NCBI GenBank assembly: GCA_028485475.2
Contig: CP144143.1
Coordinates: 2,542,001 to 2,606,000 of the forward strand
DNA length: 64,000 bases
Reading direction: 5' to 3'
From: Chitinophagaceae bacterium C216
GTDB taxonomy: Bacteria > Bacteroidota > Bacteroidia > Chitinophagales > Chitinophagaceae
The translations under genes and the position numbers were made by a program. Below are positions 17,263 through 26,586 of this stretch, in pieces. Each line of letters opens with the position of its first letter. The first letter of the stretch is position 1. The notes beneath the pieces are model-generated. The model made no database searches. It was given only the letters and a program-made list of their open reading frames with translations, and was not told the origin of the DNA.

Positions 17263-17270
17263 CAAAAATA
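17263..17270 (-). promoter_or_regulatory. -7 box TATTTTTG of the grpE-dnaJ operon
   Basis: An exact TAnnTTTG on the minus strand, 34 nt before the grpE ATG. It rules against starting grpE at 17315, because the transcript would begin downstream of that codon. Confidence 0.45.
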
Positions 17271-17336
17271 TAATTCTTTATAACTAATTGAAGTTGTATT
17301 TTCTAAAAACCACAATTATGTATGTCACCTGAAATA

Positions 17337-17353
17337 TGGCAATAATATTGCCA
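17337..17353. promoter_or_regulatory. 17-bp perfect palindrome between grpE and the MG2/plug gene
   Basis: TGGCAATA-A-TATTGCCA is a perfect hyphenated palindrome in the 241-bp divergent gap, about 110 bp from either start codon. A protein-binding site is likely, and which gene it controls is open. The rest of this gap shows a small GCCT/AGGC hairpin and nothing else I can name. Confidence 0.45.
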
Positions 17354-17469
17354 ATGCCTGATAAGGCGACAAAATGTCTGTTTTTACTGCTTCATTTTAA
17401 TAGAAAATTAAACCCTAGCAATCTTATTCAGTCATTTTATAGTAATTTCACTTTACACACTTTGTTTGT

Positions 17470-19860
17470 ATGAAAAAACTTACTTCCCCTATTTTTCTGC
17501 TCATTGCATTTTTGTTTAGTAATTATTCGTATTGTCAGAACATTGATGAAAAAGTAACAAAATGGGCCGAACTGAATCCCATTGAAAAACTCTACCTACA
17601 TATAGATAGAGAATCGTATTATGCGGGACAAACCATATGGTTTAAGGGATATTTTATGTCTGATTTTATCCCTTCCGCTAAAAGCACTACGGTATATACA
17701 GAGCTGGTGAATGAGCAGTCTGCAATAGTAGTACGAAATGTTTTTCCGGCTTACATGGGTGTAAGTGTAGGACAGCTCGACATCCCCGAAAACACGCCTG
17801 CCGGTGTGTACCAATTGAGGGCTTACTCTCCATTAATGCTGAATCAACCCGAGTATGTTTTTAATAAACGCATCCGCATTTATGGGAGCAATGCCCAGAA
17901 AGATAATAAAACCCCACTTGCATCCGAAGTGCAGCTAACATTTTTCGCTGAAGGGGGCAACCTTATCACGAATCTTTTAAATATTGTAGCCTTTAAGGCT
18001 ACCGACAAAAAGGGAATGCCGGTAAATGTGGAAGGAGAAATCAGAAGTGAGACGAATGAACTCGTCACCTCCTTCAAAAGCTTACACGACGGAATGGGGT
18101 CTTTTGCCATCTTTCCATTACCGAATGGGCGTTACTATGCTACCCTCAAAGGATCTAGTAAAAAATATCCTTTGCCAGAACATACTACTAACGGCGTATT
18201 GTTCAGTGTTAGACATTCCTCTAAAGGAAAAATGTTTCGCATTGTTCCGGGGAATGACGACCCCGCTTTTCAGCCTGCCTATATGATTGGGCAAATGGAA
18301 AACGAAATATTATTTAAACAGCCCTTTGGTGGTAACAGAAAAGAAATTTCGGGCATTATTCCTACCGACAGCATCTATTCCGGCATCTTACAACTTACCG
18401 TATTTAATAATGACGGAATGCCACTTGCCGAACGCCTAGTGTTCATCAATAACAAGGAATATATTTTACCCGCAAAACTGAATATTGATACACTCAATGT
18501 GGGGAACAGACAGCGGAATCGTTTTTCTATTGCGCTAAAAGATTCTGTAGTGGGGAACTTCTCGGTATCCATCACCGATGCAGACTACGAAAGCAGCCGC
18601 ACTCGTCCGTTGAACATTTATTCCTGGATGCTGCTAGGTTCACACATAAGAGGTTACCTACATAATCCGGCTTATTACTTCGGCTCCGATAACGATTCGG
18701 TAAGAGAGGCCTTGGATTTGGTAATGATGACCAACGGATGGACCCGATTTAAATGGATAGATGTGGCCCAGAATAAGCTTCCACAACCCAAATACAAAGA
18801 CCCCGGGTACATCAACCTCAGCAATACGGTATATATCGAAGGAAGAAAGAAAGTACTACCCAACACGGATATTCTGGTAATGATTTCGCCAGATGATACC
18901 ACCCAAAAACGCAGAGGAACCTCAAGCATTATGCAAACCGATTCACTAGGGCAATTACGAATTGATTCCGCTATTTTCTTCGGCAAAATGAAAATTTTAT
19001 TTTCTGAAGTTCGCGGTAAGAAAAGCAAATTTATTAATGTAAAACTGCATAATGACTCATTACGCCGTACCTACCCGATAGAATGGTCGCCGGCTCCTTT
19101 TACAGATAGCACTGCACCGTTGCTCGAAGAAAAAATGATTACTGCCTTTAACGATTATCTTAAAGCCGAAGGTAAAACACTAGAAGCTGTAACCGTTCGC
19201 TCGTATCGCAAATCAGAAACAGAAAAACTCGATGAAGAGTATGCCAGCCCGTTATTTTCAGGAAACATGAACAGTCGCATATTGGATTTACGTGAAGAAA
19301 CTTATGCTGGAGACATCTTCCAATACCTACAAGGTCGTCTACCGGGCTTAAGCATTACAGGTAGTGCCGGGGAATATACCATTCAATACAGAGGAGGCGG
19401 ATTAGAGGGCAGCAATGTTACCCTTTTCTTAGACGAGATGCGTACGGATGCCCTCATGATCGAAAGCATACCTGTGAATCAGATCGCTATGGTTAAACTC
19501 ATCCCTACTTCAATTGCTACGCCTGGAGGAGGTACAGCACTGGCTATTTATACGAAAAGAGGTGCTGGACTAAATGCCGCGATTGATTCTCCTACAGACA
19601 TTATTACTTATAACGGATATACAATTATAAAAGAGTTTTACAATCCTGATTATGAGGCTCAGCCGGATAATGATAAAGTAGACAATAGGCTTACCTTGAG
19701 CTGGACACCCGACATTTATGTAGCTCAAAGGAATCCAACAATTCCTATTATCTTCTATAATAACGATCGAACCAAACGCTTCAAAGTCGTAGTAGAGGGA
19801 ATTACATATGACGGTAAAATGCTGATGGTGGAACAAATCATCGAACCGGGCGGCGATTAA
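17470..19860 (+). CDS. Secreted MG2-domain protein with C-terminal TonB plug-like domain (copy 1)
   Basis: 796 residues with a signal peptide (cleavage near YSYCQ, residue 23). Residues 35-150 resemble the macroglobulin MG2 module common in Bacteroidota (NPIEKLYLHIDRESYYAGQT, then PAGVYQLRAYSPLMLN). The middle is beta-rich and carries the family signature LVMMTNGWTRFKW near residue 420. From about 610 there is a TonB-receptor plug-like domain (DIFQYLQGRLPGLSI, TLFLDEM, IPVNQIAMVKLIP, ALAIYTKRG), but no beta-barrel follows. It is probably periplasmic or surface-linked; a role in protein capture or transport is a guess. It is a tandem paralog of the next gene, 102 bp away, sharing the order of all motifs. 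Confidence 0.85.
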   Translation: MKKLTSPIFLLIAFLFSNYSYCQNIDEKVTKWAELNPIEKLYLHIDRESYYAGQTIWFKGYFMSDFIPSAKSTTVYTELVNEQSAIVVRNVFPAYMGVSVGQLDIPENTPAGVYQLRAYSPLMLNQPEYVFNKRIRIYGSNAQKDNKTPLASEVQLTFFAEGGNLITNLLNIVAFKATDKKGMPVNVEGEIRSETNELVTSFKSLHDGMGSFAIFPLPNGRYYATLKGSSKKYPLPEHTTNGVLFSVRHSSKGKMFRIVPGNDDPAFQPAYMIGQMENEILFKQPFGGNRKEISGIIPTDSIYSGILQLTVFNNDGMPLAERLVFINNKEYILPAKLNIDTLNVGNRQRNRFSIALKDSVVGNFSVSITDADYESSRTRPLNIYSWMLLGSHIRGYLHNPAYYFGSDNDSVREALDLVMMTNGWTRFKWIDVAQNKLPQPKYKDPGYINLSNTVYIEGRKKVLPNTDILVMISPDDTTQKRRGTSSIMQTDSLGQLRIDSAIFFGKMKILFSEVRGKKSKFINVKLHNDSLRRTYPIEWSPAPFTDSTAPLLEEKMITAFNDYLKAEGKTLEAVTVRSYRKSETEKLDEEYASPLFSGNMNSRILDLREETYAGDIFQYLQGRLPGLSITGSAGEYTIQYRGGGLEGSNVTLFLDEMRTDALMIESIPVNQIAMVKLIPTSIATPGGGTALAIYTKRGAGLNAAIDSPTDIITYNGYTIIKEFYNPDYEAQPDNDKVDNRLTLSWTPDIYVAQRNPTIPIIFYNNDRTKRFKVVVEGITYDGKMLMVEQIIEPGGD

Positions 19861-19962
19861 TATTCGCAGGTGGTTTTATGCAAATGCATTGTTAAATGCA
19901 TCCTATTATAAGATGTAGAAGGGATATCTCTTGCTTATTTTTTTGTAACTTAACAATGCACT

Positions 19963-22302
19963 ATGAACATGCAAAGGAATATATTATTCGCCTGTTTGTT
20001 TCTGCTCTATTTTGTAAGCCTGAAAGCACAGACACCGGACGAAAAATTAGAAGCGTGGCATCAAGAGAACCCGATTGAAAAAGTATATCTGCATCTCGAC
20101 AGGCAAGATTATTTTGCCGGACAAACCTGCTGGTTCAAAAGTTATTTTATTTCCGATTTTCAACCTTCGGCAAGAAACTCTACATTATTCGTAGAATTGC
20201 TGAACACCACCGGAGAATTGATTAATAAAAAAGTTCTCCCGATTTTCAACGGTATTACTTACGGACAAATTGATCTGCCGGATACACTGAGCACCGGCAC
20301 TTATCAATTGCGTGCCTACTCACCTTTAATGCTAAATCATGATAAAGATTTTCTTTACAGTACCGCCATAAGACTATATGGCAAATCCTCTAAGAACAAG
20401 CCAACCGTTGCTGGCAATGTACAACTTCGCTTCTTCCCAGAAGGAGGTATTTTATTAACTGGAGTTGAAAATACAGTAGCCTTCAAAGCTACAAACACAT
20501 CAGGGCTGCCGGTAAACTTCAAGGCCCTTATCAAAGATGATAGTGGCAATACTATTACCCCTATAAAAAGTATGCACGATGGCATGGGCAAGTTCGCCTT
20601 TACGCCTATCGAGGGCAGGACGTATGTAGCGCTCCTAGATGGCCGCGAATTTCCACTACCAGAAGCCTCCCGAGAAGGCGTTGCCCTGCAAATTTCGCAG
20701 AATGAAAAGGGCTTTTTATATCAACTGCAATTAGTAGGAGGCGATCGTTTTCGTCCAGTTTATGTAATAGGCCAAATGCAACATAAAGTGGTTTTCAAAC
20801 AGGCTATTGATGCTTCCTTAAAAGGGAGTATTGCTACAGATAAGCTCCCCTCTGGAGTGCTTCAATGTACTTTCTTTAATAAAGACGGTATACCACTGGC
20901 CGAACGCCTTGTATTTATAGATAATCAAGAATACCTTGTAAAAGCCTCATTACAGAAAGAAAAGATTGACCTCCGCCCCAGAAGAAAAAACGAGTTATCT
21001 ATTCATTTTGCCGAACCGGTTGAAGGGAACTTTTCGGTAGCAGTAACGGATAATGATTTTAACGAGCCGGGTCTCCGGAAGGAAAATATCATATCCTCAT
21101 TGCTATTAACTAGCGATATCCCCGGATATGTGCACCATCCTGCATTTTATTTTAGTAATCACCCCGCAGCAAAAGATGCGTTGGATCTAGTAATGTTAAC
21201 CAACGGCTGGCGCCGTTTTACCTGGAAGCAGGTTGCTGATAACAACTTACCGAAACCTCAATATAACGACCCCGGCTATATATCTCTATCCGGTAAAGTA
21301 AACGTACGTGGCTCGAAAAAAAGTTTTGCAGACAGAGACCTGCTGGTATGGGTGGCCACATCCGATTCGGGGCGAGCCCTGCAAATGGTGAAAACTGATG
21401 CCGAAGGCCGGTTTAAAATGGACTCAGTTGTATTCTTTGATAAAGCCAAAATACTATTTACCGATGTAATGGGTAAAAAAAGTCAGTTTATCACTGTTCA
21501 ACTTAATACAGATTCTCTGTATCAGTCTTACAACTTACCTCTACTACAAAGACCACCTGCCGTTAACACTAACACATCACTTATCAGCAATATGCAACAG
21601 GCTTTCAATAGCTATACACGTGGCAGAGGCACATTGTTGGACAACGTCTATATTGAAGGGCGCCGCCTAACATTAGAAGAGCTGGAAAAGAAATACATGA
21701 GTGCCTTGTTTGCAGGAAACCTCAATGCGCGTACCATTAATCTGACTGGCCAATTTATACCACAGTTCAACATCTTCGAATGGCTAATGGGTAGAGTACC
21801 CAATCTTATTGTACAACGTAACGGTCAGTTTATGGATAATTACCGCCTGTTCTTCCGTCGGCAGCCCGTACAGTTGTTTCTTGATGAAATGCCAATGCAG
21901 GATGCTTCTATTATATCCACAATTCCAGCTAACCAGATTGCACTCATCAAAATTTTTCCACAGTTTATCGGTGCTCGAGGCAATGGTCCTGCAGTAGCTA
22001 TCTATACCAAACGCGGTGAAGACTTGAATGAGGCCATAGAAAGTACTGGGGATATTGTGGATTACGACGGGTACAGTATTATTAAAGAATTTTACAGCCC
22101 CGATTATTCCACACCTCCCGAGGTTAACTATGTTGACCACCGCCTTACACTTACCTGGATGCCGGAAGTAGGCATCGGTGGCGCCTCCTCATCCATTCCT
22201 ATTCATTTTTATAATACCGATCGTACGAAAAAACTGAAAGTAGTAGCTGAAGGTGTGACCCATGATGGTAAATTGCTCATGCTCGAAGAAACTATTGAAT
22301 AA
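19963..22302 (+). CDS. Secreted MG2-domain protein with C-terminal TonB plug-like domain (copy 2)
   Basis: 779 residues, a close relative of the upstream protein. Signal peptide to about residue 21 (LYFVSLKAQ); MG2-like segment with ENPIEKVYLHLDRQDYFAGQ and TGTYQLRAYSPLMLNH; signature LVMLTNGWRRFTW near 415; plug-like end with NIFEWLMGRVPNLIV, LFLDEMPMQD, IPANQIALIKIFP and AVAIYTKRGEDLNEA. Compared with copy 1, the plug part has lost the usual glycine-rich loop (QYRGGG is replaced by NYRLFFRRQ), so the two copies have diverged there. Separate transcription is possible, since the 102-bp gap has T-rich sequence but no hairpin. Confidence 0.85.
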   Translation: MNMQRNILFACLFLLYFVSLKAQTPDEKLEAWHQENPIEKVYLHLDRQDYFAGQTCWFKSYFISDFQPSARNSTLFVELLNTTGELINKKVLPIFNGITYGQIDLPDTLSTGTYQLRAYSPLMLNHDKDFLYSTAIRLYGKSSKNKPTVAGNVQLRFFPEGGILLTGVENTVAFKATNTSGLPVNFKALIKDDSGNTITPIKSMHDGMGKFAFTPIEGRTYVALLDGREFPLPEASREGVALQISQNEKGFLYQLQLVGGDRFRPVYVIGQMQHKVVFKQAIDASLKGSIATDKLPSGVLQCTFFNKDGIPLAERLVFIDNQEYLVKASLQKEKIDLRPRRKNELSIHFAEPVEGNFSVAVTDNDFNEPGLRKENIISSLLLTSDIPGYVHHPAFYFSNHPAAKDALDLVMLTNGWRRFTWKQVADNNLPKPQYNDPGYISLSGKVNVRGSKKSFADRDLLVWVATSDSGRALQMVKTDAEGRFKMDSVVFFDKAKILFTDVMGKKSQFITVQLNTDSLYQSYNLPLLQRPPAVNTNTSLISNMQQAFNSYTRGRGTLLDNVYIEGRRLTLEELEKKYMSALFAGNLNARTINLTGQFIPQFNIFEWLMGRVPNLIVQRNGQFMDNYRLFFRRQPVQLFLDEMPMQDASIISTIPANQIALIKIFPQFIGARGNGPAVAIYTKRGEDLNEAIESTGDIVDYDGYSIIKEFYSPDYSTPPEVNYVDHRLTLTWMPEVGIGGASSSIPIHFYNTDRTKKLKVVAEGVTHDGKLLMLEETIE

Positions 22303-22359
22303 CTTCTGCAGGAGACATTATCTTTCGTATAAGATATTTATGGTAAAAGCTGCTAGAGG

Positions 22360-22384
22360 ATGCTATATTCGTAGCATAAATTTG
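22360..22384 (+). promoter_or_regulatory. -7 box TAAATTTG overlapped by a palindrome, upstream of the Nif3-like gene
   Basis: TAAATTTG at 22377-22384 is an exact -7 match. Directly before it, ATGCTA-N6-TAGCAT (22360-22377) forms an inverted repeat sharing one base with the box, the position expected for an operator. The start codon follows 32 nt downstream. Confidence 0.45.
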
Positions 22385-22416
22385 TAGATTGCAGAACTTA
22401 AACGCGGAGTGGGCAC

Positions 22417-23511
22417 ATGGTTATAAAAGACATTATAGGATATCTAGAATCAATAGCACATCCCTCGCTACAAGAGCACTATGATAATGCCGGGTTGATT
22501 ACCGGCGATGCCAACTGGGAATGTACTGGAGTACTTTGCTGTTTGGATACTATCGAAGCTGTAGTTGATGAAGCTATCACCAAAGGCTGTAATCTTATTG
22601 TAGCACATCATCCTATTATTTTCGGAGGACTGAAAAAGATTACCGGAAACAGTTACGTAGAGCGTACCATTATCAAAGCCATTAAACACGATATTGCTAT
22701 TTATGCTATCCATACCAATCTGGACAATGTTTTATCCGGAGTAAACGGTATGATTGCTCAAAAGTTAGGCTTAAAAAACCTCTCCATTCTTGCACCGAAA
22801 AAGGAGCAACTTAGCAAACTTTACTTCTACATACCGGCAGCTCATGCAGAAAATGTCATGAACGCCTTATTTCAAGCCGGTGCAGGACATATCGGCAATT
22901 ATAGTGAATGCAGTTTTAGTGTAAAAGGAATCGGTACTTTTAAACCGAATGAAGCAGCGAATCCTTTTATTGGTGAAAAAGGGCAAAGACATAGTGATGA
23001 AGAGCTGAAAATCGAAATGCTTTTTCCCGCTCACCTAGAACATCGGCTTATCCACACCCTCAAGACCCATCACCCCTATGAAGAAGTAGCTTATGAAGTC
23101 ATACGACTCACTAATCTACATCAGGAAATCGGGGCAGGAGTTACAGGAGAATGGGATGACGCCATCAGCGAAAAAGAATTTCTACAGCGCCTTAAGGACA
23201 TTTTTAACCTTTCTATAGTAAAACATACGGTGCTTCAAGGCAAAAGCATCAAAAAAGTCAGCATTTGCGGCGGTGCAGGCATTTTTTTACTAAAAAATGC
23301 AATAAATTCAAAATCAGACGCTTATATAACATCTGATATTAAATACCATGAATTTTTTGATGCGGATAACCGCATTCTCTTGGTAGATATAGGCCATTAT
23401 GAAAGTGAACAATATACTATTGAATTATTGGCTAATATTTTAGAGCAAAAATTCCCTAACTTTGCCGTCCTTAAAACAGGTGTAAATACCAATCCTGTTT
23501 ATTATTTTTAG
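22417..23511 (+). CDS. Nif3-like dinuclear metal centre protein
   Basis: 364-residue Nif3/YbgI family protein; members form a toroidal hexamer binding two metal ions per subunit. Metal ligands are visible: IVAHHPIIFGGLKK near residue 65, HTNLDN near 103 and DIGHYESEQ near 330. It has the longer form with a PII-like insert between the two halves (about 130-235), as in Gram-positive YqfO. Proposed roles include GTP cyclohydrolase-like activity and metal handling; none is certain. It lies 55 bp before a zinc-ribbon coiled-coil gene, a pairing often seen in Bacteroidota, so the two probably act together or are co-transcribed. Confidence 0.93.
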   Translation: MVIKDIIGYLESIAHPSLQEHYDNAGLITGDANWECTGVLCCLDTIEAVVDEAITKGCNLIVAHHPIIFGGLKKITGNSYVERTIIKAIKHDIAIYAIHTNLDNVLSGVNGMIAQKLGLKNLSILAPKKEQLSKLYFYIPAAHAENVMNALFQAGAGHIGNYSECSFSVKGIGTFKPNEAANPFIGEKGQRHSDEELKIEMLFPAHLEHRLIHTLKTHHPYEEVAYEVIRLTNLHQEIGAGVTGEWDDAISEKEFLQRLKDIFNLSIVKHTVLQGKSIKKVSICGGAGIFLLKNAINSKSDAYITSDIKYHEFFDADNRILLVDIGHYESEQYTIELLANILEQKFPNFAVLKTGVNTNPVYYF

Positions 23512-23566
23512 AATCCTCTTTTTTAAGAAAGGCGGATTTTAAAAAGACTTAATATCTTATAAAAAT

Positions 23567-24325
23567 ATGGCACAACTAAAAGAATTCTCCGTTGAAGAAA
23601 AATTAAGTTCATTAATCCATCTGCAAAAGATAGATAGCAAGCTGGATGAAATTAAAACCCTCAAAGGCGAGCTGCCTATGGAAGTTGCCGACTTGGAAGA
23701 TGAACTGCAAGGTTTACGTGCAAGACAAACCCGTATTGAAGAAGAAATAAATGGTGTTACCGAGTTCATTGATGAGCGTAAAGCCGCCATTAAGGAAAGT
23801 GAAGCCTTGATTAAGAAATACGAGAAAGACAGCGAAAACGTAAAAAATAACCGCGAGTTTGAGGCCATCAATAAGGAAATTGAAATGCAGCAGCTGGAAA
23901 TAAAGCTGGCCGAAAAACACATTAAAGACGCAAATGAGGAAATCGCTGAGAAGGTTGTACAACTGGAAAAAGTTAAAAAGAATATTGCATTAAAAGAGGG
24001 TGCGCTTGAAGCAAAGAAGACTGAGCTGGAAAAAATCATTGCTGCCAACGAAAAAGATGAGAAACTTTATCTCAAATTATCAGAGGAGGCAAAAAGTGCT
24101 GTAGAGCCTAGACTGTTGGCTAGCTATGAGAAAATCCGCAACAATTTCCGTAACGGGCTAGCGGTAGTACCCGTATTAAGAGATGCTTGTGGTGGTTGCT
24201 TCTACGCTATTCCTCCGCAAAAGCAAAGCGAAATTAAACAGCATAAAAAAATCATCGCATGCGAGAACTGCGGTCGTATTTTGGTAGACGAAGAGTTGCA
24301 TGATAGTGTAGAGTTAAAGAAATAA
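23567..24325 (+). CDS. C4-type zinc ribbon coiled-coil protein
   Basis: 252 residues. Residues 15-190 form an almost continuous antiparallel coiled coil rich in Lys and Glu; the C-terminus has a four-cysteine zinc ribbon, CGGC near 206-209 and CENCGRILVDEEL near 232. This matches the CT398/zf-RING_7 family of bacterial coiled-coil zinc-ribbon proteins, for which links to sigma-54/secretion partners or nucleic-acid binding have been proposed. Cytoplasmic, with no signal peptide. It follows the Nif3-like gene and ends at a strong terminator at 24347. Confidence 0.9.
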   Translation: MAQLKEFSVEEKLSSLIHLQKIDSKLDEIKTLKGELPMEVADLEDELQGLRARQTRIEEEINGVTEFIDERKAAIKESEALIKKYEKDSENVKNNREFEAINKEIEMQQLEIKLAEKHIKDANEEIAEKVVQLEKVKKNIALKEGALEAKKTELEKIIAANEKDEKLYLKLSEEAKSAVEPRLLASYEKIRNNFRNGLAVVPVLRDACGGCFYAIPPQKQSEIKQHKKIIACENCGRILVDEELHDSVELKK

Positions 24326-24346
24326 AAAACCTTTTTACCATACTTC

Positions 24347-24380
24347 AGCTCTAATCTCTAAAAGATTGGAGCTTTTTTTA
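24347..24380 (+). terminator. Terminator of the Nif3/zinc-ribbon operon
   Basis: Stem AGCTCTAATCT/AGATTGGAGCT (one G-U pair), 5-nt loop, followed by a run of seven T residues; 22 bp after the stop codon. Confidence 0.88.
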
Positions 24381-24384
24381 TGTC

Positions 24385-25146
24385 TTAATCTTCGCGAAGT
24401 GTTTTACCGGTAAGATGCAAGAATACATCCTCCAGATTTGCTTTCTTTACCTCCTTAGGACGTTCAAACCCCGAAGCCACTAATTGGTCTATGAGATGGT
24501 CGGGAGTATCCAATGCAATAATTTTTCCCGAATCGATAATGGCAATGCGGTCGCACAGATACTCCGCCTCGTCCATATAATGAGTGGTAATAATTACAGT
24601 AATACCACTGGCCTTAATGCTTTTAATTAGCTCCCACAAATTACGTCTTGCCTGAGGGTCGAGACCCGTAGTGGGTTCATCCAGAAAAATCACCTTAGGC
24701 TTATTTATGAGAGTAGTAGCCACCGAAAATCGTTGCTTCTGCCCTCCACTTAATTCTTTGTATTTTGATTTAGCTTTTTCTTCTAGGTTTACAGACCTCA
24801 GTAAAGCCATAGCATCTACTTCCTGATTGTACAAGCCCGCAAAGAGTTCTATCAACTGCAATAAATTTAATCCCGGATAGTAACCACTAGCTTGCAATTG
24901 CACTCCTATAAGACCTTTAATGGTATCTGGCTCCTTATCCAAGTCATAACCCGCTACAGTAACCTTGCCGCTCGTCTTTCTGCGCAGTGTCTCTATAATT
25001 TCCAGTGTGGTAGACTTGCCTGCACCATTAGGACCTAGGAGTCCGAAAATCTCATTTTCATACACATCAAAAGAAATCCCCCTCACAGCACTAAAGTCAC
25101 CATAATTCTTCACCAAATCCCTTACAGAAATAATAACATCAGCCAT
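24385..25146 (-). CDS. ABC transporter ATP-binding protein (ABC-2 type)
   Basis: 253-residue ABC ATPase. Walker A GPNGAGKST near residue 40, Q-loop, signature LSGGQKQRFSVA near 135, Walker B VIFLDEPTTGLDPQ near 158 and H-loop TTHYMDEAEYLCDR near 190; all intact. The sequence style (EIFGLLGPNGAGKS, ETLRRKTSGKVTVAGYDL) fits the drug/ABC-2 export class. No permease gene adjoins it in this window, so its membrane partner must be elsewhere. TAGCTTTA (7 of 8 to the -7 consensus) lies exactly 4 nt before the ATG, like the leaderless-looking genes. Confidence 0.92.
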   Translation of the reverse strand: MADVIISVRDLVKNYGDFSAVRGISFDVYENEIFGLLGPNGAGKSTTLEIIETLRRKTSGKVTVAGYDLDKEPDTIKGLIGVQLQASGYYPGLNLLQLIELFAGLYNQEVDAMALLRSVNLEEKAKSKYKELSGGQKQRFSVATTLINKPKVIFLDEPTTGLDPQARRNLWELIKSIKASGITVIITTHYMDEAEYLCDRIAIIDSGKIIALDTPDHLIDQLVASGFERPKEVKKANLEDVFLHLTGKTLRED

Positions 25147-25150
25147 GCGA

Positions 25151-25158
25151 TAAAGCTA
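25151..25158 (-). promoter_or_regulatory. Imperfect -7 box TAGCTTTA before the ABC ATPase gene
   Basis: Seven of eight positions match TAnnTTTG, with 4 nt to the ATG at 25146. Supported mainly by the identical spacing at ribD, prmC, purK and the first PTPS gene. Confidence 0.3.
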
Positions 25159-25315
25159 CAACTATTTTCAAGTATCCCTGAAATTTTTGGGTAAGCTTCT
25201 TTTCTTCTCTGAGCCTACGAAATATCCTTTTTTGAATATAATCTACAATTCGATACACCAAAGCGTCATAATTGCTGCTGAACTACGATATTTGCTAACA
25301 AGAGCATAAAAAACA

Positions 25316-26584
25316 ATGATCCAAGTTTTTAAATTCGGAGGAGCCTCCGTAAATAGTGTAGAGCGGATTCAGAATATAGCCAGCATATTGCGCCGTTACG
25401 AAAATGAAAAAATCCTGATCGTCATTTCCGCAATGGGAAAAACAACCAATGCGCTTGAAAAAGTTGCAGAAGTCTACTATAACAATAAACAAGATGAGGC
25501 ACTTCGTTTGTTTGAACAAATCAAACATCAACACCTCAATACTGCCAAATATTTGCTCGTAACACATTATTTAGCTTGTGAATCGCAACTAAAAGACTTC
25601 TTTACTGAAATCGAATGGCTATTATACGATAAGCCGGTAAGAGATTTTTCATATTACTACGATCAAATAGTATGTATTGGAGAACTCTTGTCTACCAGTA
25701 TTATTAGCCATTATCTTAACGAGGTAGGCATTTCAAATCAATGGTTTGATGTAAGGGATATTATTAAGACCGATGCCAACTTCAGAGATGCCAACATTAA
25801 TATCCCCAGCACTCAACAAAATATCATCGAACAGGTACTACCTGTTCTTGAAAACAACAAACTAGTGCTGACACAGGGATTTATTGCCTCCACTGATGAA
25901 AATGAAAGCACCACTCTAGGTCGTGAAGGCAGCGATTACAGTGCGGCAATCTTTGCCAATCTGCTAAATGCAGAGAGCCTCACTATCTGGAAAGATGTGG
26001 AAAGTATTATGAATGCCGATCCTAAGGAAGTTCCTCATGCACACCCCTTGCATGAACTAAGTTATACCGAAATAATAGAGATGGCTTACTACGGCGCTCA
26101 GGTTATACATCCCAAAACCATAAAACCTTTACAAAACAAAAGCATTCCGCTGTATGTAAAGTGCTTTCTAAATCCGGACTTGCAAGGCACCGTCATTCAT
26201 AATAAAAGCACTAAAAATCTTCCTCCGATAATTGTGATAAAACGCAATCAGGTAATGATTGAGTTAAAATCAAAAGATTTTTCTTTTATTGGAGAACACA
26301 CTACGGAAGTATTATATGAACTTCTAGAACAAATGTTTCTTACCCCTACCCTTACACAAAACGGCGCCATTAGTATCATCTATACCTTCGATCACAAAGA
26401 AGAAAAGATTGCAGCTTTTGCCGCAGAAGCTGCCCAATATTTCGATGTACAAGTAACTCCGGGGCTCACCCTGCTCACTATCCGACATTACGATAGTGAC
26501 GTGCTGGAGCAATATACTGCCAATAAAAGATTTTTAGTACGACAACAGACAACGGACACTATCAGCCTATTATATCAGGAATAA
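25316..26584 (+). CDS. Aspartate kinase
   Basis: 422-residue cytoplasmic enzyme phosphorylating aspartate, the first step to lysine, threonine, methionine and diaminopimelate. FKFGGASVNSVERI at residues 5-18 is the kinase signature (KFGG), TLGREGSDYSAAIFANLL near residue 202 binds aspartate/ATP, and VIHPKTIKPL lies near 263. The C-terminal 130 residues would hold ACT regulatory domains (IGEHTTEVLYELLEQM). This is the monofunctional form, with no homoserine dehydrogenase fused. It stands alone and is divergent from the ABC ATPase across 169 bp, in which I see no leader peptide or riboswitch. Confidence 0.93.
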   Translation: MIQVFKFGGASVNSVERIQNIASILRRYENEKILIVISAMGKTTNALEKVAEVYYNNKQDEALRLFEQIKHQHLNTAKYLLVTHYLACESQLKDFFTEIEWLLYDKPVRDFSYYYDQIVCIGELLSTSIISHYLNEVGISNQWFDVRDIIKTDANFRDANINIPSTQQNIIEQVLPVLENNKLVLTQGFIASTDENESTTLGREGSDYSAAIFANLLNAESLTIWKDVESIMNADPKEVPHAHPLHELSYTEIIEMAYYGAQVIHPKTIKPLQNKSIPLYVKCFLNPDLQGTVIHNKSTKNLPPIIVIKRNQVMIELKSKDFSFIGEHTTEVLYELLEQMFLTPTLTQNGAISIIYTFDHKEEKIAAFAAEAAQYFDVQVTPGLTLLTIRHYDSDVLEQYTANKRFLVRQQTTDTISLLYQE

Positions 26585-26586
26585 TA

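Noticed and set aside
17229-17469. RNA gene or leader element in the gap upstream of grpE
   Set aside because: Beyond the palindrome, one -7 box and a 4-bp hairpin, no tRNA-like fold, riboswitch core or conserved structure could be recognised by eye.
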